DNA of 5,964 nucleotides. Source: an uncultured Bacteroidales bacterium. GTDB lineage: Bacteria > Bacteroidota > Bacteroidia > Bacteroidales > Muribaculaceae. Numbering within the stretch: position 1 is the first letter of the stretch; each line of letters starts with the position of its first letter. The notes below the pieces were generated by a model. The model was not told the origin of the DNA and did no database searches. It was given only the letters and a program-made list of their open reading frames with translations. This document shows positions 1-5,964 of the stretch, piece by piece. The DNA lies in the NCBI GenBank assembly GCA_900554845.1, contig USIY01000148.1:1-5964 (forward strand), given 5' to 3'. Both the position numbers and the translations under genes were made by a program.

Positions 1-122
1 TCGCTCAAGTTCTCCATATTTCCAGTATCGCCCACAGCGTCCCCAAACCATCAGCTCCCGCCATTTCTCCGTCTTTCGCAACCAACCAATCAAAGAACCG
101 CCACATTCTCCACAACAAAAAA
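1..122. other. Left-edge intergenic stretch, no supported gene
   Basis: This stretch beyond the terminator is strongly pyrimidine-rich on the plus strand (many TCTCC, CCA and ACA runs), and all three plus frames are open largely for that reason. On the minus strand an ATG at 106 opens a 33-codon frame (MWRFFDWLVAKDG and onward) ending at TGA 5-7. It has no well-spaced ribosome binding site and I recognise no similarity. I see no promoter, RNA gene or repeat that I can defend. Confidence 0.4.
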
Positions 123-134
123 TCTAAATTTAGA
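123..134. repeat. 12-bp perfect palindrome TCTAAATTTAGA
   Basis: A perfect AT-rich palindrome 7 bases beyond the terminator stem. On the minus strand it is followed directly by a run of six T. It could be a secondary weak termination element or a protein-binding site for an unseen neighbouring gene. Its function is not determinable from this window. Confidence 0.45.
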
Positions 135-141
135 GCAATGA

Positions 142-185
142 AAAGGCTGCGTCAAACGCATAAACCAGCGTTTGACGCAGCCTTT
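142..185 (-). terminator. Rho-independent terminator of the operon
   Basis: A perfect 18-bp inverted repeat, arms 142-159 and 168-185 (AAAGGCTGCGTCAAACGC and its complement), with an 8-base loop. It begins 31 bases after the GH31 stop. Read on the minus strand, the 3' arm ends in TTTT (the last T just outside the stem). The arms also give TTT on the plus strand, so it could act in both directions. The U tract is short, but the stem is unusually long and perfect. Confidence 0.9.
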
Positions 186-216
186 CACCCCCACTCGAAA
201 GAACGGGAATCTACCG

Positions 217-2631
217 CTATAGCAGCACCTTGCCTTCCGGAGCGGTCACAGCTTCGCCAAATCCCAAACGAGCGGTGAACCCGCGACCATCGGAACTGGA
301 AACCTCCACACCGGCATCGGTCTTTCTGGCGGAGAACACAACGGTAGAACCGTCCATCTCGGTCACCACGGCCTTGGCGTCATCACCATCGTTCAGGAAC
401 ACGGAAACCAATGCGTCCTTACCATACTCATATTCAGGAGTCTCGGCACCAGGCTTGGTGACCAGCACACTGCCATCACGCACCCACAACGGGATGGTGT
501 CGAACCCATGGCGTTCATTGCGCCATACACCATGTTCAGAGACCACCTTTTCACCGGTGAACCAGTTGGTCCACGTGCCGGCCGGCAGATAGTATTCCAC
601 ATCTCCAGAATATGTGAACACCGGTGCCACGAGCAGATCCGGACCGAACATATACTGACGGTCAAGCGTGCGGCACGTCGGGTCATCCGGGAATTCGACG
701 AACATCGAGCGCATCACTGGGGTTCCGTGCAGATGCGGCTGCAGACCCACCTGATACAGATACGGCATCAAGGAAAGCTTGAGCTTGGTGAAAGTGCGGG
801 CCACATCGACGGCGGTTTGCCCCGGTGCGTTGACCACACCATTCTTCTCGTCTTCCTCATCGAACAGCCATGGCACGCGATACACGGTGGAACCATGCAT
901 ACGCGAGTGGGAACCAAGCAGTCCGAAAGCCACCCAACGCTTGTAGACCGCAGGATCCGGATAGGCACCTTCGAAACCACCAATGTCATGGCTCCAGAAG
1001 CCGAAACCGGAGCTGGTAATCGACAATCCCGCACGTAGCGTCTGGGCCATGCCGTTGAAGGTCGACTCGCAATCACCGCCCCAGTGCACTGGCTGCTGCT
1101 GTCCGCCGACGGTTGCGGAACGGGCGTACAGACAAGCCTTGCCCTTGCCGTAGGTCTCTTCGATGGCTTCAAAGACGGCCTGGTTGTACAACTGCGTGTA
1201 CCAATTGTGCATGGAGAGCTTAGGAGAACCGTCATACCAGACCACATCTCGTGGAATGCGCTCGCCGAAATCGGTCTTGATCGCGTCTACACCTTGGTTC
1301 AGCAGCTTCTTGACCTTGTTCTTGAACCATTCACGTGCTTCAGGGTTGGTGAAATCCACCAGCCCCATGCCCGCCTGCCAAAAATCGGTCTGCCAGATTT
1401 CGCCATTGGCCTTCTTGACAAGGTAGCCTTTCTCCTTGCCTTCCTTGAACATGGAACCACGCTGGCCGATGTACGGATTAATCCATGCGCAGATATGCAG
1501 ACCCTTATCCTCGTGCAAACGCTTGAGTGTGGATTCGATATCTCCGAAGAAACGCTTGTCCCATTCGAAATCGGTCCAATGGAATTCACGCATCCAGTAG
1601 CAGTCGTAGTGGAATGCGCTCAAAGGAATATCGCGTTCGGCCATGCCATCGATGAAGGAGTTGATGGTCTTCTCGTCATACTTGGTAGTGAACGAAGTGG
1701 TGAGCCACAGTCCATAGCTCCAGGCGGGCACGTTGGCCGGGCGGCCGACCAGCTTGGTATAGCGGTCAAGAATCTGCTTCGGCGTCGGACCGTAGATCAC
1801 ACAGAAATCGATGGTCTCCCCCGGCACCGAGAATTGCACGGCCTCAGTGTTTTCCGATCCCACTTCGAAGGAGACGTGCCCACGGTTGTTCACCAGCACA
1901 CCGTATCCGTTGGATGTCATGTAGAACGGAATGTCCTTATAGCCCTGCTCGGAAGCGGTACCGCCGTCCTCATTCCAGATATCGATGGTCTGGCCGTTCT
2001 TTACATACGCGCCGAATCGTTCGCCGAAGCCGTACACATTCTCGCCAACGCTGAGATGCAATTGGACTCCGGTGAACACATCCGATTCGTCATAGGCAGA
2101 GCCGTCCATGGTCACGCCAAACTCACCTACCGGCTGTGCCGTCACATTGGAAAGCTTGTTCAGATTGAAACAGCCAAGCGACTTTCCCGTCGATTCGGTA
2201 AGCACTTTGCCATCTTCTCCGAGGAACGTCAGATTCCATGGAGCGCCCTTGACCACTTTCGCAGTCAAACCGCCAGTGGTCAGGGACACGGTGGCACCAT
2301 TCTCGCCCACTTCGCCATCGCCGTTGCCTTCCGCGGTTGCGTGCACATATCCGCGACCACCTGGCTCGTCAGCGTTCAGAGGAAATCCCGGATAGTCAGT
2401 AGCCCCCTGCCAGTGCCCAGCCCTGACGCGAATCACACCTTCCGCAGGCGAGGTCACATCAATGTCGAACGTAGGTAGATTCAACGTATCGTAACGTCCT
2501 CGAATCACCGTTGTCGGTGCCAGGATATTCAGGCTTTCCCCGTCTTCACCGATTCCCAACTCATACGCCTCACGTGCGTACAGTGCGCTAACGCCATCAC
2601 GAATCATCCAGTAACCATTGGTGAACTTCAT
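217..2631 (-). CDS. yicI: GH31 alpha-xylosidase, YicI-like, cytoplasmic
   Basis: Predicted to release alpha-linked xylose from the non-reducing end of oligosaccharides such as isoprimeverose or xyloglucan fragments by a retaining mechanism. The 804-residue product resembles E. coli YicI (772 residues, recalled from memory) along its whole length. Layout: N-terminal beta-sandwich (about 1-285), (beta/alpha)8 barrel (about 286-625), C-terminal beta domains (about 626-804). The nucleophile is Asp454 in KTDFGERIP and the acid/base is Asp520 in HWGGD. YicI subsite residues Phe277, Cys307 and Trp345 correspond to Phe314, Cys344 and Trp383; Phe308 is replaced by Tyr345. The Cys-aromatic pair favours xylosidase over glucosidase, where Ile-Asp is typical. 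There is no signal peptide or membrane segment, so the enzyme should be intracellular. The start is supported by AAGGAG five bases upstream. It is the last gene of the operon, 113 bp after the permease. Family assignment is firm; the natural substrate is inferred. Confidence 0.95.
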   Translation of the reverse strand: MKFTNGYWMIRDGVSALYAREAYELGIGEDGESLNILAPTTVIRGRYDTLNLPTFDIDVTSPAEGVIRVRAGHWQGATDYPGFPLNADEPGGRGYVHATAEGNGDGEVGENGATVSLTTGGLTAKVVKGAPWNLTFLGEDGKVLTESTGKSLGCFNLNKLSNVTAQPVGEFGVTMDGSAYDESDVFTGVQLHLSVGENVYGFGERFGAYVKNGQTIDIWNEDGGTASEQGYKDIPFYMTSNGYGVLVNNRGHVSFEVGSENTEAVQFSVPGETIDFCVIYGPTPKQILDRYTKLVGRPANVPAWSYGLWLTTSFTTKYDEKTINSFIDGMAERDIPLSAFHYDCYWMREFHWTDFEWDKRFFGDIESTLKRLHEDKGLHICAWINPYIGQRGSMFKEGKEKGYLVKKANGEIWQTDFWQAGMGLVDFTNPEAREWFKNKVKKLLNQGVDAIKTDFGERIPRDVVWYDGSPKLSMHNWYTQLYNQAVFEAIEETYGKGKACLYARSATVGGQQQPVHWGGDCESTFNGMAQTLRAGLSITSSGFGFWSHDIGGFEGAYPDPAVYKRWVAFGLLGSHSRMHGSTVYRVPWLFDEEDEKNGVVNAPGQTAVDVARTFTKLKLSLMPYLYQVGLQPHLHGTPVMRSMFVEFPDDPTCRTLDRQYMFGPDLLVAPVFTYSGDVEYYLPAGTWTNWFTGEKVVSEHGVWRNERHGFDTIPLWVRDGSVLVTKPGAETPEYEYGKDALVSVFLNDGDDAKAVVTEMDGSTVVFSARKTDAGVEVSSSDGRGFTARLGFGEAVTAPEGKVLL

Positions 2632-2636
2632 TGTTG

Positions 2637-2642
2637 CTCCTT
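2637..2642 (-). promoter_or_regulatory. Ribosome binding site of the GH31 gene
   Basis: AAGGAG on the minus strand, five bases before the ATG at 2631. It fixes the start of the alpha-xylosidase. The site lies inside a 10-bp palindrome, TCCTTAAGGA, at 2638-2647. Confidence 0.85.
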
Positions 2643-2654
2643 AAGGATATTGGC

Positions 2655-2669
2655 TCACTACATTAGTGA
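2655..2669. promoter_or_regulatory. Inverted repeat TCACTA-CAT-TAGTGA upstream of the GH31 gene
   Basis: Two perfect 6-bp arms (2655-2660 and 2664-2669) around a 3-base centre, 23 bp upstream of the start codon. It could be an operator half-site pair or a tiny mRNA hairpin. It does not carry the central CG usual in LacI-family operators, so assignment to a regulator family is not possible. Confidence 0.4.
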
Positions 2670-2671
2670 AA

Positions 2672-2685
2672 ATAGAACTTTCTAT
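2672..2685. promoter_or_regulatory. Inverted repeat ATAGAA-CT-TTCTAT upstream of the GH31 gene
   Basis: Two perfect 6-bp arms (2672-2677 and 2680-2685) around a 2-base centre, partly overlapping a TATATATA run (2683-2690). On the minus strand that run could serve as a weak -10 element, but no good -35 is found at 16-18 bp from it. A regulated internal promoter is therefore possible but unproven. Confidence 0.35.
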
Positions 2686-2691
2686 ATATAA

Positions 2692-2727
2692 GCTCCGGGG
2701 AAAGAAGAGAACAGGAATCACCGGAGC
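2692..2727 (-). promoter_or_regulatory. Stem-loop between the MalG-like permease and GH31 genes
   Basis: GCTCCGG (2692-2698) and CCGGAGC (2721-2727) form a 7-bp GC-rich stem with a 22-base loop, starting 17 bases after the permease stop. No U run follows on the minus strand (the sequence continues TTATATATAG), so it is a poor terminator. It could act as an attenuator or as an RNA-stability element at the permease/enzyme boundary. Confidence 0.45.
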
Positions 2728-2744
2728 ATTTACATGCCATTCAA

Positions 2745-3605
2745 CTACTTGACAGCACCAGCGGTAATACCACGGGACAGCGTGCGCTGGAAGATCAAAT
2801 AGAAGATAAGCGTTGGCACGATACTGATCAACGATGCGGCAGCAGTGGTCGTCACATCCATGAGACGGTCACCGGTCAACGAGCTGACCGCAATCGGGAT
2901 GGTCTGCGTCGAATTATCAATAAGGAAGGCCATCGGGATCATATACTCGTTCCATGTCCAGATGAAGAAGAACACGAGCATGACGCTCAGCGTCGGCTTG
3001 GAAATCGGGAACACTATCTTACGGAAGATGGTCCAACGACTTGCGCCGTCGATAGTCGCCGCTTCCAGTATGGATTTCGGGAATGTGCCGTATACCGATG
3101 ACAAGAGATAGGTACCGAAAGCACTCTGGATGACGGTGAAGATGATGACGATTGCCCATGGCGAATTGTACAGGCCGATCTTCTTGAACATGATGTACAG
3201 CGGGTACAGCATGGCTTCCTGCGGCAGCATGTTGGCGAGCATGATAAGCAGGACTATCCAACGACGGCCCTTGACTCGTCCGATACCGAGCGCAAATGCG
3301 TTGAACATGGACAGCACCACGGCGAGGATGGCCACGAGGCCTGAAGTCCAAATGCTGTTCCACAGCTTTTCGGGATAGTTGACACGGTTCCAGAACTTCA
3401 TCAGACCGACGGTGCTGAACTCCTTCGGCCATGACAGCGGCCCCGATGAGTTGTAGTCAGCCGTCGTTTTGAATGCGTTGAGCAACAGCACGATAAACGG
3501 GAACAACATGACCAGACCGCCGACGATGAGCAGAATGAGAATCGCCCAATCGCCTGCAGTGCGGTTTTTCTTAACATGCACGGGAATATTGGTTGCGGAA
3601 GTCAT
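2745..3605 (-). CDS. CUT1 sugar ABC transporter permease, MalG-like
   Basis: Inner-membrane subunit of a carbohydrate importer of the MalG type (binding-protein-dependent transport inner membrane component). Six hydrophobic segments are visible, at about residues 22-45, 85-107, 116-137, 148-171, 205-226 and 254-273. The cytoplasmic EAA loop that docks the ATPase is clear at about 181-203 (EAATIDGASRW, ending in FPISKP). The C-terminus GITAGAVK is typical of MalG-like permeases. I chose the start at 3605 (286 residues) because GAGGAG at 3613-3618 sits seven bases upstream. An in-frame ATG at 3620 would add five residues (MRSRA) but would overlap the previous gene and lie on top of that binding site. 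The gap to the upstream permease stop is 4 bp, so the two are almost certainly translationally coupled and form a heterodimer. The transported sugar cannot be read from the sequence. Confidence 0.93.
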   Translation of the reverse strand: MTSATNIPVHVKKNRTAGDWAILILLIVGGLVMLFPFIVLLLNAFKTTADYNSSGPLSWPKEFSTVGLMKFWNRVNYPEKLWNSIWTSGLVAILAVVLSMFNAFALGIGRVKGRRWIVLLIMLANMLPQEAMLYPLYIMFKKIGLYNSPWAIVIIFTVIQSAFGTYLLSSVYGTFPKSILEAATIDGASRWTIFRKIVFPISKPTLSVMLVFFFIWTWNEYMIPMAFLIDNSTQTIPIAVSSLTGDRLMDVTTTAAASLISIVPTLIFYLIFQRTLSRGITAGAVK

Positions 3606-3609
3606 GGCT

Positions 3610-4581
3610 CTACTCCTCATCTTCCTTCGCGACCTTCTCCTGAAGGTTCGTGAAGATAACTGCTACGACGATAATGACAACGGTCAGCGCAGTGGCGATT
3701 GTTGCGCCATAGCCAACTTGCTGAGACTGGAAGAACTGCACGTAGGAGTAGTACGACGGCACGATGGTGCTGGTACCAGGACCGCCTTTGGTCAGCATGT
3801 AGACCGGGCCGAACACCTTAAGAGCAGCGATGGTGCAGGTCAATGCCACCACGAAGATCTCAGGCTTGATGGCCGGCAGGGTGATCGCAAGGAAGCGCTG
3901 CCACCAGTTCGCTCCGTCAAGGCTTGCAGCTTCGTAGAGTTCCGGATCAACTCGCTGCAAACCCGACATGAAGATGACCAACGGATAGCCAACCTGAATC
4001 CAAATCATGATGAGCATCAGGAAAATCAAGGCAGTATCCGGCTTACCAAGCCAGTCATGCTGGAGAGACCCTAATCCCACAGCTTTCAGCAACGCGTTCA
4101 ACGCACCATTCTGCGGACGGAAAATCCATCCCATGACCAAGGAGGCGACAGCGATTGGGAGCAGCTGCGGGAAATAGTAGACAGCTCGCATGGTAGAAGC
4201 CACTTTCGGCCCGAACTTCTTCTGCACTACGTCGAATACCAGCGATGAGAGGATAAGACCGAGCAGGATAGGAACGACCACCATGGCGATGATCATCCAA
4301 ATCGAGTTACAGAACGACACCCAGAAAGTGGTGTCCTTCATCAGCCTCACCCAATTGGTCAGACCGGCGAACTGCGGCGGTTTGATGCCTCGGTAGTTGG
4401 TGAAGCTGAGATAAATGTTCCAGACAGCCGGAACAATAATGATCCATAGCAGCATCAGGAAGCCCGGAAGCAGATACAGCCAAAATCGATTGGACGGATT
4501 GCCAGGAATCCTCGACATCCCTTTTTCTCTGGCAGTTGGCTGCTGGCCGTGTGCCTGATTTTTATTAACGTGAGTGTTCAT
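3610..4581 (-). CDS. CUT1 sugar ABC transporter permease, MalF-like
   Basis: Partner inner-membrane subunit of the importer. With the start at 4581 the protein has 323 residues and six hydrophobic segments, at about 34-56, 91-115, 135-153, 182-205, 241-259 and 292-312. The EAA loop is at about 217-239 (EAASLDGANWW, then TLPAIKP). The motif KVFGPVYMLTKGGPG near residues 255-269 is characteristic of the MalF/UgpA-like half of these pairs. The polar N-terminal tail (MNTHVNKNQ and onward) is cytoplasmic. Start choice is uncertain: ATG at 4608 gives 332 residues, ATG at 4599 gives 329, and ATG at 4518 gives 302. I prefer 4581 because GGAAGTG lies eight bases upstream, a six-of-eight match to the Shine-Dalgarno extension when its preceding G is included. 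The TAG stop overlaps the end of the ribosome binding site of the next permease. It is separated from the binding-protein gene by 212 bp. Confidence 0.92.
   Translation of the reverse strand: MNTHVNKNQAHGQQPTAREKGMSRIPGNPSNRFWLYLLPGFLMLLWIIIVPAVWNIYLSFTNYRGIKPPQFAGLTNWVRLMKDTTFWVSFCNSIWMIIAMVVVPILLGLILSSLVFDVVQKKFGPKVASTMRAVYYFPQLLPIAVASLVMGWIFRPQNGALNALLKAVGLGSLQHDWLGKPDTALIFLMLIMIWIQVGYPLVIFMSGLQRVDPELYEAASLDGANWWQRFLAITLPAIKPEIFVVALTCTIAALKVFGPVYMLTKGGPGTSTIVPSYYSYVQFFQSQQVGYGATIATALTVVIIVVAVIFTNLQEKVAKEDEE
3613..3618 (-). promoter_or_regulatory. Ribosome binding site of the MalG-like permease, inside the preceding gene
   Basis: GAGGAG on the minus strand forms the last two Glu codons of the MalF-like permease, directly before its TAG stop, seven bases from the ATG at 3605. 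Ribosomes finishing one permease are placed to start the other, which fits equal production of the two halves. This site decides the start at 3605. Confidence 0.85.
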
Positions 4582-4721
4582 TAGTATGCCACTTCCCATG
4601 ATTCGCATCGATCTTCATCTGAGACTAAGATGCTCCGCAATGCGGTTGAGTCGAACAACTTAGATTGCCGCCGTTCCTGGCCACGGTGCCCGTTACTGAC
4701 GGCAGAAGTGTTGATATAAGG
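4582..4721. other. Remainder of the intergenic gap before the MalF-like permease
   Basis: The 140 bp between the nested hairpin and the chosen permease start hold only short dyads: CCGC-AAT-GCGG at 4635-4645, and a 4-bp pair around 4690-4702. Minus-strand TTATAT near 4715 resembles a -10 box, but the nearest -35-like TTGAGA is 20 bp away. I find no convincing promoter, no gene and no recognisable operator. Confidence 0.4.
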
Positions 4722-4757
4722 GCCATGGCGCCGCCACGTTCTCAACGACGCCATGGC
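4722..4757 (-). promoter_or_regulatory. Nested hairpin between the binding-protein and permease genes
   Basis: Perfect 9-bp arms GCCATGGCG (4722-4730) and CGCCATGGC (4749-4757). Within the loop is a smaller CGTT-CTC-AACG hairpin (4737-4747). Each outer arm also contains the 8-bp palindrome GCCATGGC. No U tract follows on the minus strand. It most likely protects the 3' end of the binding-protein transcript, or partly terminates, so that binding protein exceeds permease. That role is an inference from similar operons. Confidence 0.6.
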
Positions 4758-4774
4758 AATGGTGATTGAGATGT

Positions 4775-4790
4775 TGAACCGTTAGGTTCA
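4775..4790 (-). promoter_or_regulatory. Small hairpin just after the binding-protein stop
   Basis: Perfect 6-bp arms TGAACC (4775-4780) and GGTTCA (4785-4790) with a 4-base loop, starting three bases after the TGA stop. It lies upstream of the larger nested hairpin in the transcript and probably forms one 3'-end structure with it. No U run follows. Confidence 0.5.
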
Positions 4791-4793
4791 GAC

Positions 4794-5964
4794 TCAGGAC
4801 TTGACGCCAGCGGCCTCCACGCCCTTGTCGTAGTTATCCTTCATCTGATTGAGCACGTCCTTCACACCGGAAGTACCATTGACCAGTTCCTGCAGGGAAG
4901 AATTCAGCTCATCGTAGAAGGTGGACGTCGGCCAATCCGGGTAGAAGCCAAGGGCATTCTTTTCAAGCACGCCGTTGAAAGAAGTGATAAGCTCCTTCGT
5001 CTTTTCGTCAGTGATCTTGTCAGGATCAGCCGCAATCGGCAGACCACCAGAGTTGCCCATGAGGTCCTGAACTTCATCGCTCAAAGTGATGTCGATGAAT
5101 TGCGCGGCAAGGTCCTTCTTCTTGGAGTTCTCTGGAATGACCCAAATGTTGCCGGAAGAGCCGACCACCTTATCGGTATCCGGGAAGGTGGAGAACGTCC
5201 AATTGGCATTCTTCATATCGCTCTGGAAACGACCGAACCACCAAGTGCCAGAGAAGAACATCGGATAGGTACCGTTCATGAAGCCTTGTCCGGCATCCTC
5301 AGCCTTGGTACCGGTGCAGTCCTTGGAAATATAGCCCTTGGACACCCAGTCCTTGATGGTCTTAGTGGCGTAGGTAGTTGCCTCGCCCTGCCAATCGACG
5401 TCGCCATCGTACATCTCGTAGTTCTTGATGAACTTGTCATTCGCCTTAGACAAGACCAGCTGCCACCACAGATGCTGCAGCGGATATTCCGCGACACCTT
5501 CGGAAAGCGGGGTCACACCGTTATCCACGAACTTCTGCATTGCAGCTTCGAGATCATCGAAAGTTTTCGGGATTTCGATGCCGTACTTGTCAAACATGTC
5601 TTTGTTGTAGTACATCACGACATCTTCGCCGTAGTTCGTGATGCCGTACCAGTCACCGGATCCCATAACGCCTTTGTCGTTGTACTTACCGGTAGCGGCC
5701 AAAGAACCTGAGACCTTCTTGTCCCAGTTGTACTTCTTCACGTAATCGTTCAGGTTGCTGAGCAGTCCCTGGCTAGCGAGCAGACCAGCAGTGGCGTTGC
5801 CCTTGTTGTATTCCATAACATCCGGCGCTTCATCGGAATTCAGAATCTGAGCAGCGTTCTGACGAATTTGCTCGAAGGATTTCTTCTCAAACTCGACCTT
5901 GACTCCGGTCTTCTTCTCGAAGATTTCCATGGCTTTGGCCCACGCCTTGCCTTGTGCACCGTTC
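4794..5964 (-). CDS. Sugar ABC transporter solute-binding protein, 5' truncated by window edge
   Basis: Extracellular substrate-capture subunit of the importer, family 1 solute-binding protein (CUT1/MalE type). The reading frame is open to the right edge: 11 codons (NGAQGKAWAKA) precede the internal Met at 5930, so that Met is not the start. The visible 389 residues cover nearly all of the mature protein. The missing part should be the lipoprotein signal, the lipobox Cys and a short linker, perhaps 40-60 residues. Typical family features, numbered from the Met at 5930: FEKKTGVKV at 4-12, APDVMEYN at 35-42, a hinge-region YGEDVVMYYNKDMFDKYGI at 100-118, and GTYPMFFSGTWWF at 220-232. Candidate sugar-stacking aromatics are Trp155-Trp156, Trp230-Trp231, and Tyr330 with Trp333. 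These suggest an oligosaccharide rather than a monosaccharide ligand, but the identity is inference from the adjacent alpha-xylosidase. TGA stop at 4794-4796. Confidence 0.93.
   Translation of the reverse strand, partial: NGAQGKAWAKAMEIFEKKTGVKVEFEKKSFEQIRQNAAQILNSDEAPDVMEYNKGNATAGLLASQGLLSNLNDYVKKYNWDKKVSGSLAATGKYNDKGVMGSGDWYGITNYGEDVVMYYNKDMFDKYGIEIPKTFDDLEAAMQKFVDNGVTPLSEGVAEYPLQHLWWQLVLSKANDKFIKNYEMYDGDVDWQGEATTYATKTIKDWVSKGYISKDCTGTKAEDAGQGFMNGTYPMFFSGTWWFGRFQSDMKNANWTFSTFPDTDKVVGSSGNIWVIPENSKKKDLAAQFIDITLSDEVQDLMGNSGGLPIAADPDKITDEKTKELITSFNGVLEKNALGFYPDWPTSTFYDELNSSLQELVNGTSGVKDVLNQMKDNYDKGVEAAGVKS

Noticed and set aside
5..106. A 33-codon minus-strand frame beyond the terminator, starting MWRFFDWLV.
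   Set aside because: It is too short to test, has no well-spaced ribosome binding site, follows a strong terminator, and lies in a skewed stretch where several frames are open by composition.
1..141. Possible C-terminus of a convergent plus-strand gene ending at TGA 139-141, just before the terminator.
   Set aside because: The translation is Pro/Ser/Thr-rich without recognisable structure, and the other two plus frames are also open through most of this stretch.
1084..2478. A 464-codon open frame on the plus strand opposite the GH31 gene.
   Set aside because: It lies entirely antisense to a well-conserved enzyme gene, its product (rich in His, Arg, Val and Leu) resembles no family I know, and such frames arise from the codon use of the real gene.
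3469..4074. A 201-codon plus-strand frame crossing the boundary of the two permeases.
   Set aside because: It is antisense to two clear permease genes and has a low-complexity Asp/Asn/Arg/His-rich translation.
4710..4747. Minus-strand TTGAGA and TTATAT as a promoter for the MalF-like permease.
   Set aside because: The spacing is about 20 bp, outside the usual 16-18, and the -35-like element sits inside the hairpin loop.
5100..5711. A 203-codon plus-strand frame opposite the binding-protein gene.
   Set aside because: It is a shadow of the binding-protein reading frame, with no ribosome binding site and no recognisable domain.
1..5964. CRISPR arrays, transposons, tRNA or rRNA genes, toxin-antitoxin or defence genes.
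   Set aside because: No regularly spaced repeats, transposase motifs, cloverleaf-like segments or defence-type domains were seen; nearly all of the window is accounted for by the sugar operon.

Overview
The window looks like a carbohydrate-utilisation locus of a moderately GC-rich Gram-positive actinobacterium, most plausibly a Bifidobacterium. This rests on codon use, strong AAGGAG/GAGGAG ribosome binding sites, a CUT1-type sugar importer with no ATPase gene of its own, and an intracellular glycoside hydrolase beside it. The genus is inferred from style, not proved by a marker gene.

All four genes lie on the minus strand, so transcription runs from high to low coordinates. First is a family 1 extracellular solute-binding protein, cut by the right window edge so that its start and lipoprotein signal are missing. 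A 212-bp gap follows, holding two clear inverted repeats. Next come two MalF-like and MalG-like membrane permeases, only 4 bp apart and translationally coupled. A 113-bp gap rich in dyad symmetries leads to an 804-residue GH31 enzyme that closely resembles E. coli YicI, an alpha-xylosidase. The operon ends at a perfect 18-bp hairpin terminator. The last 141 bp at the left edge hold no gene I can support.

Together the genes suggest uptake of an alpha-xylose-containing oligosaccharide (isoprimeverose or xyloglucan fragments are the obvious candidates). The binding protein would capture it, the two permeases would carry it in with a shared MsiK-type ATPase encoded elsewhere, and the enzyme would release xylose from the non-reducing end in the cytoplasm. 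The regulator, if local, would lie beyond the right edge.

I see no new type of biological system here. The points most worth a second look are the cluster of dyads just upstream of the GH31 gene, the nested hairpin between the binding protein and permease genes, and a Phe-to-Tyr change at a specificity-determining position of the alpha-xylosidase.
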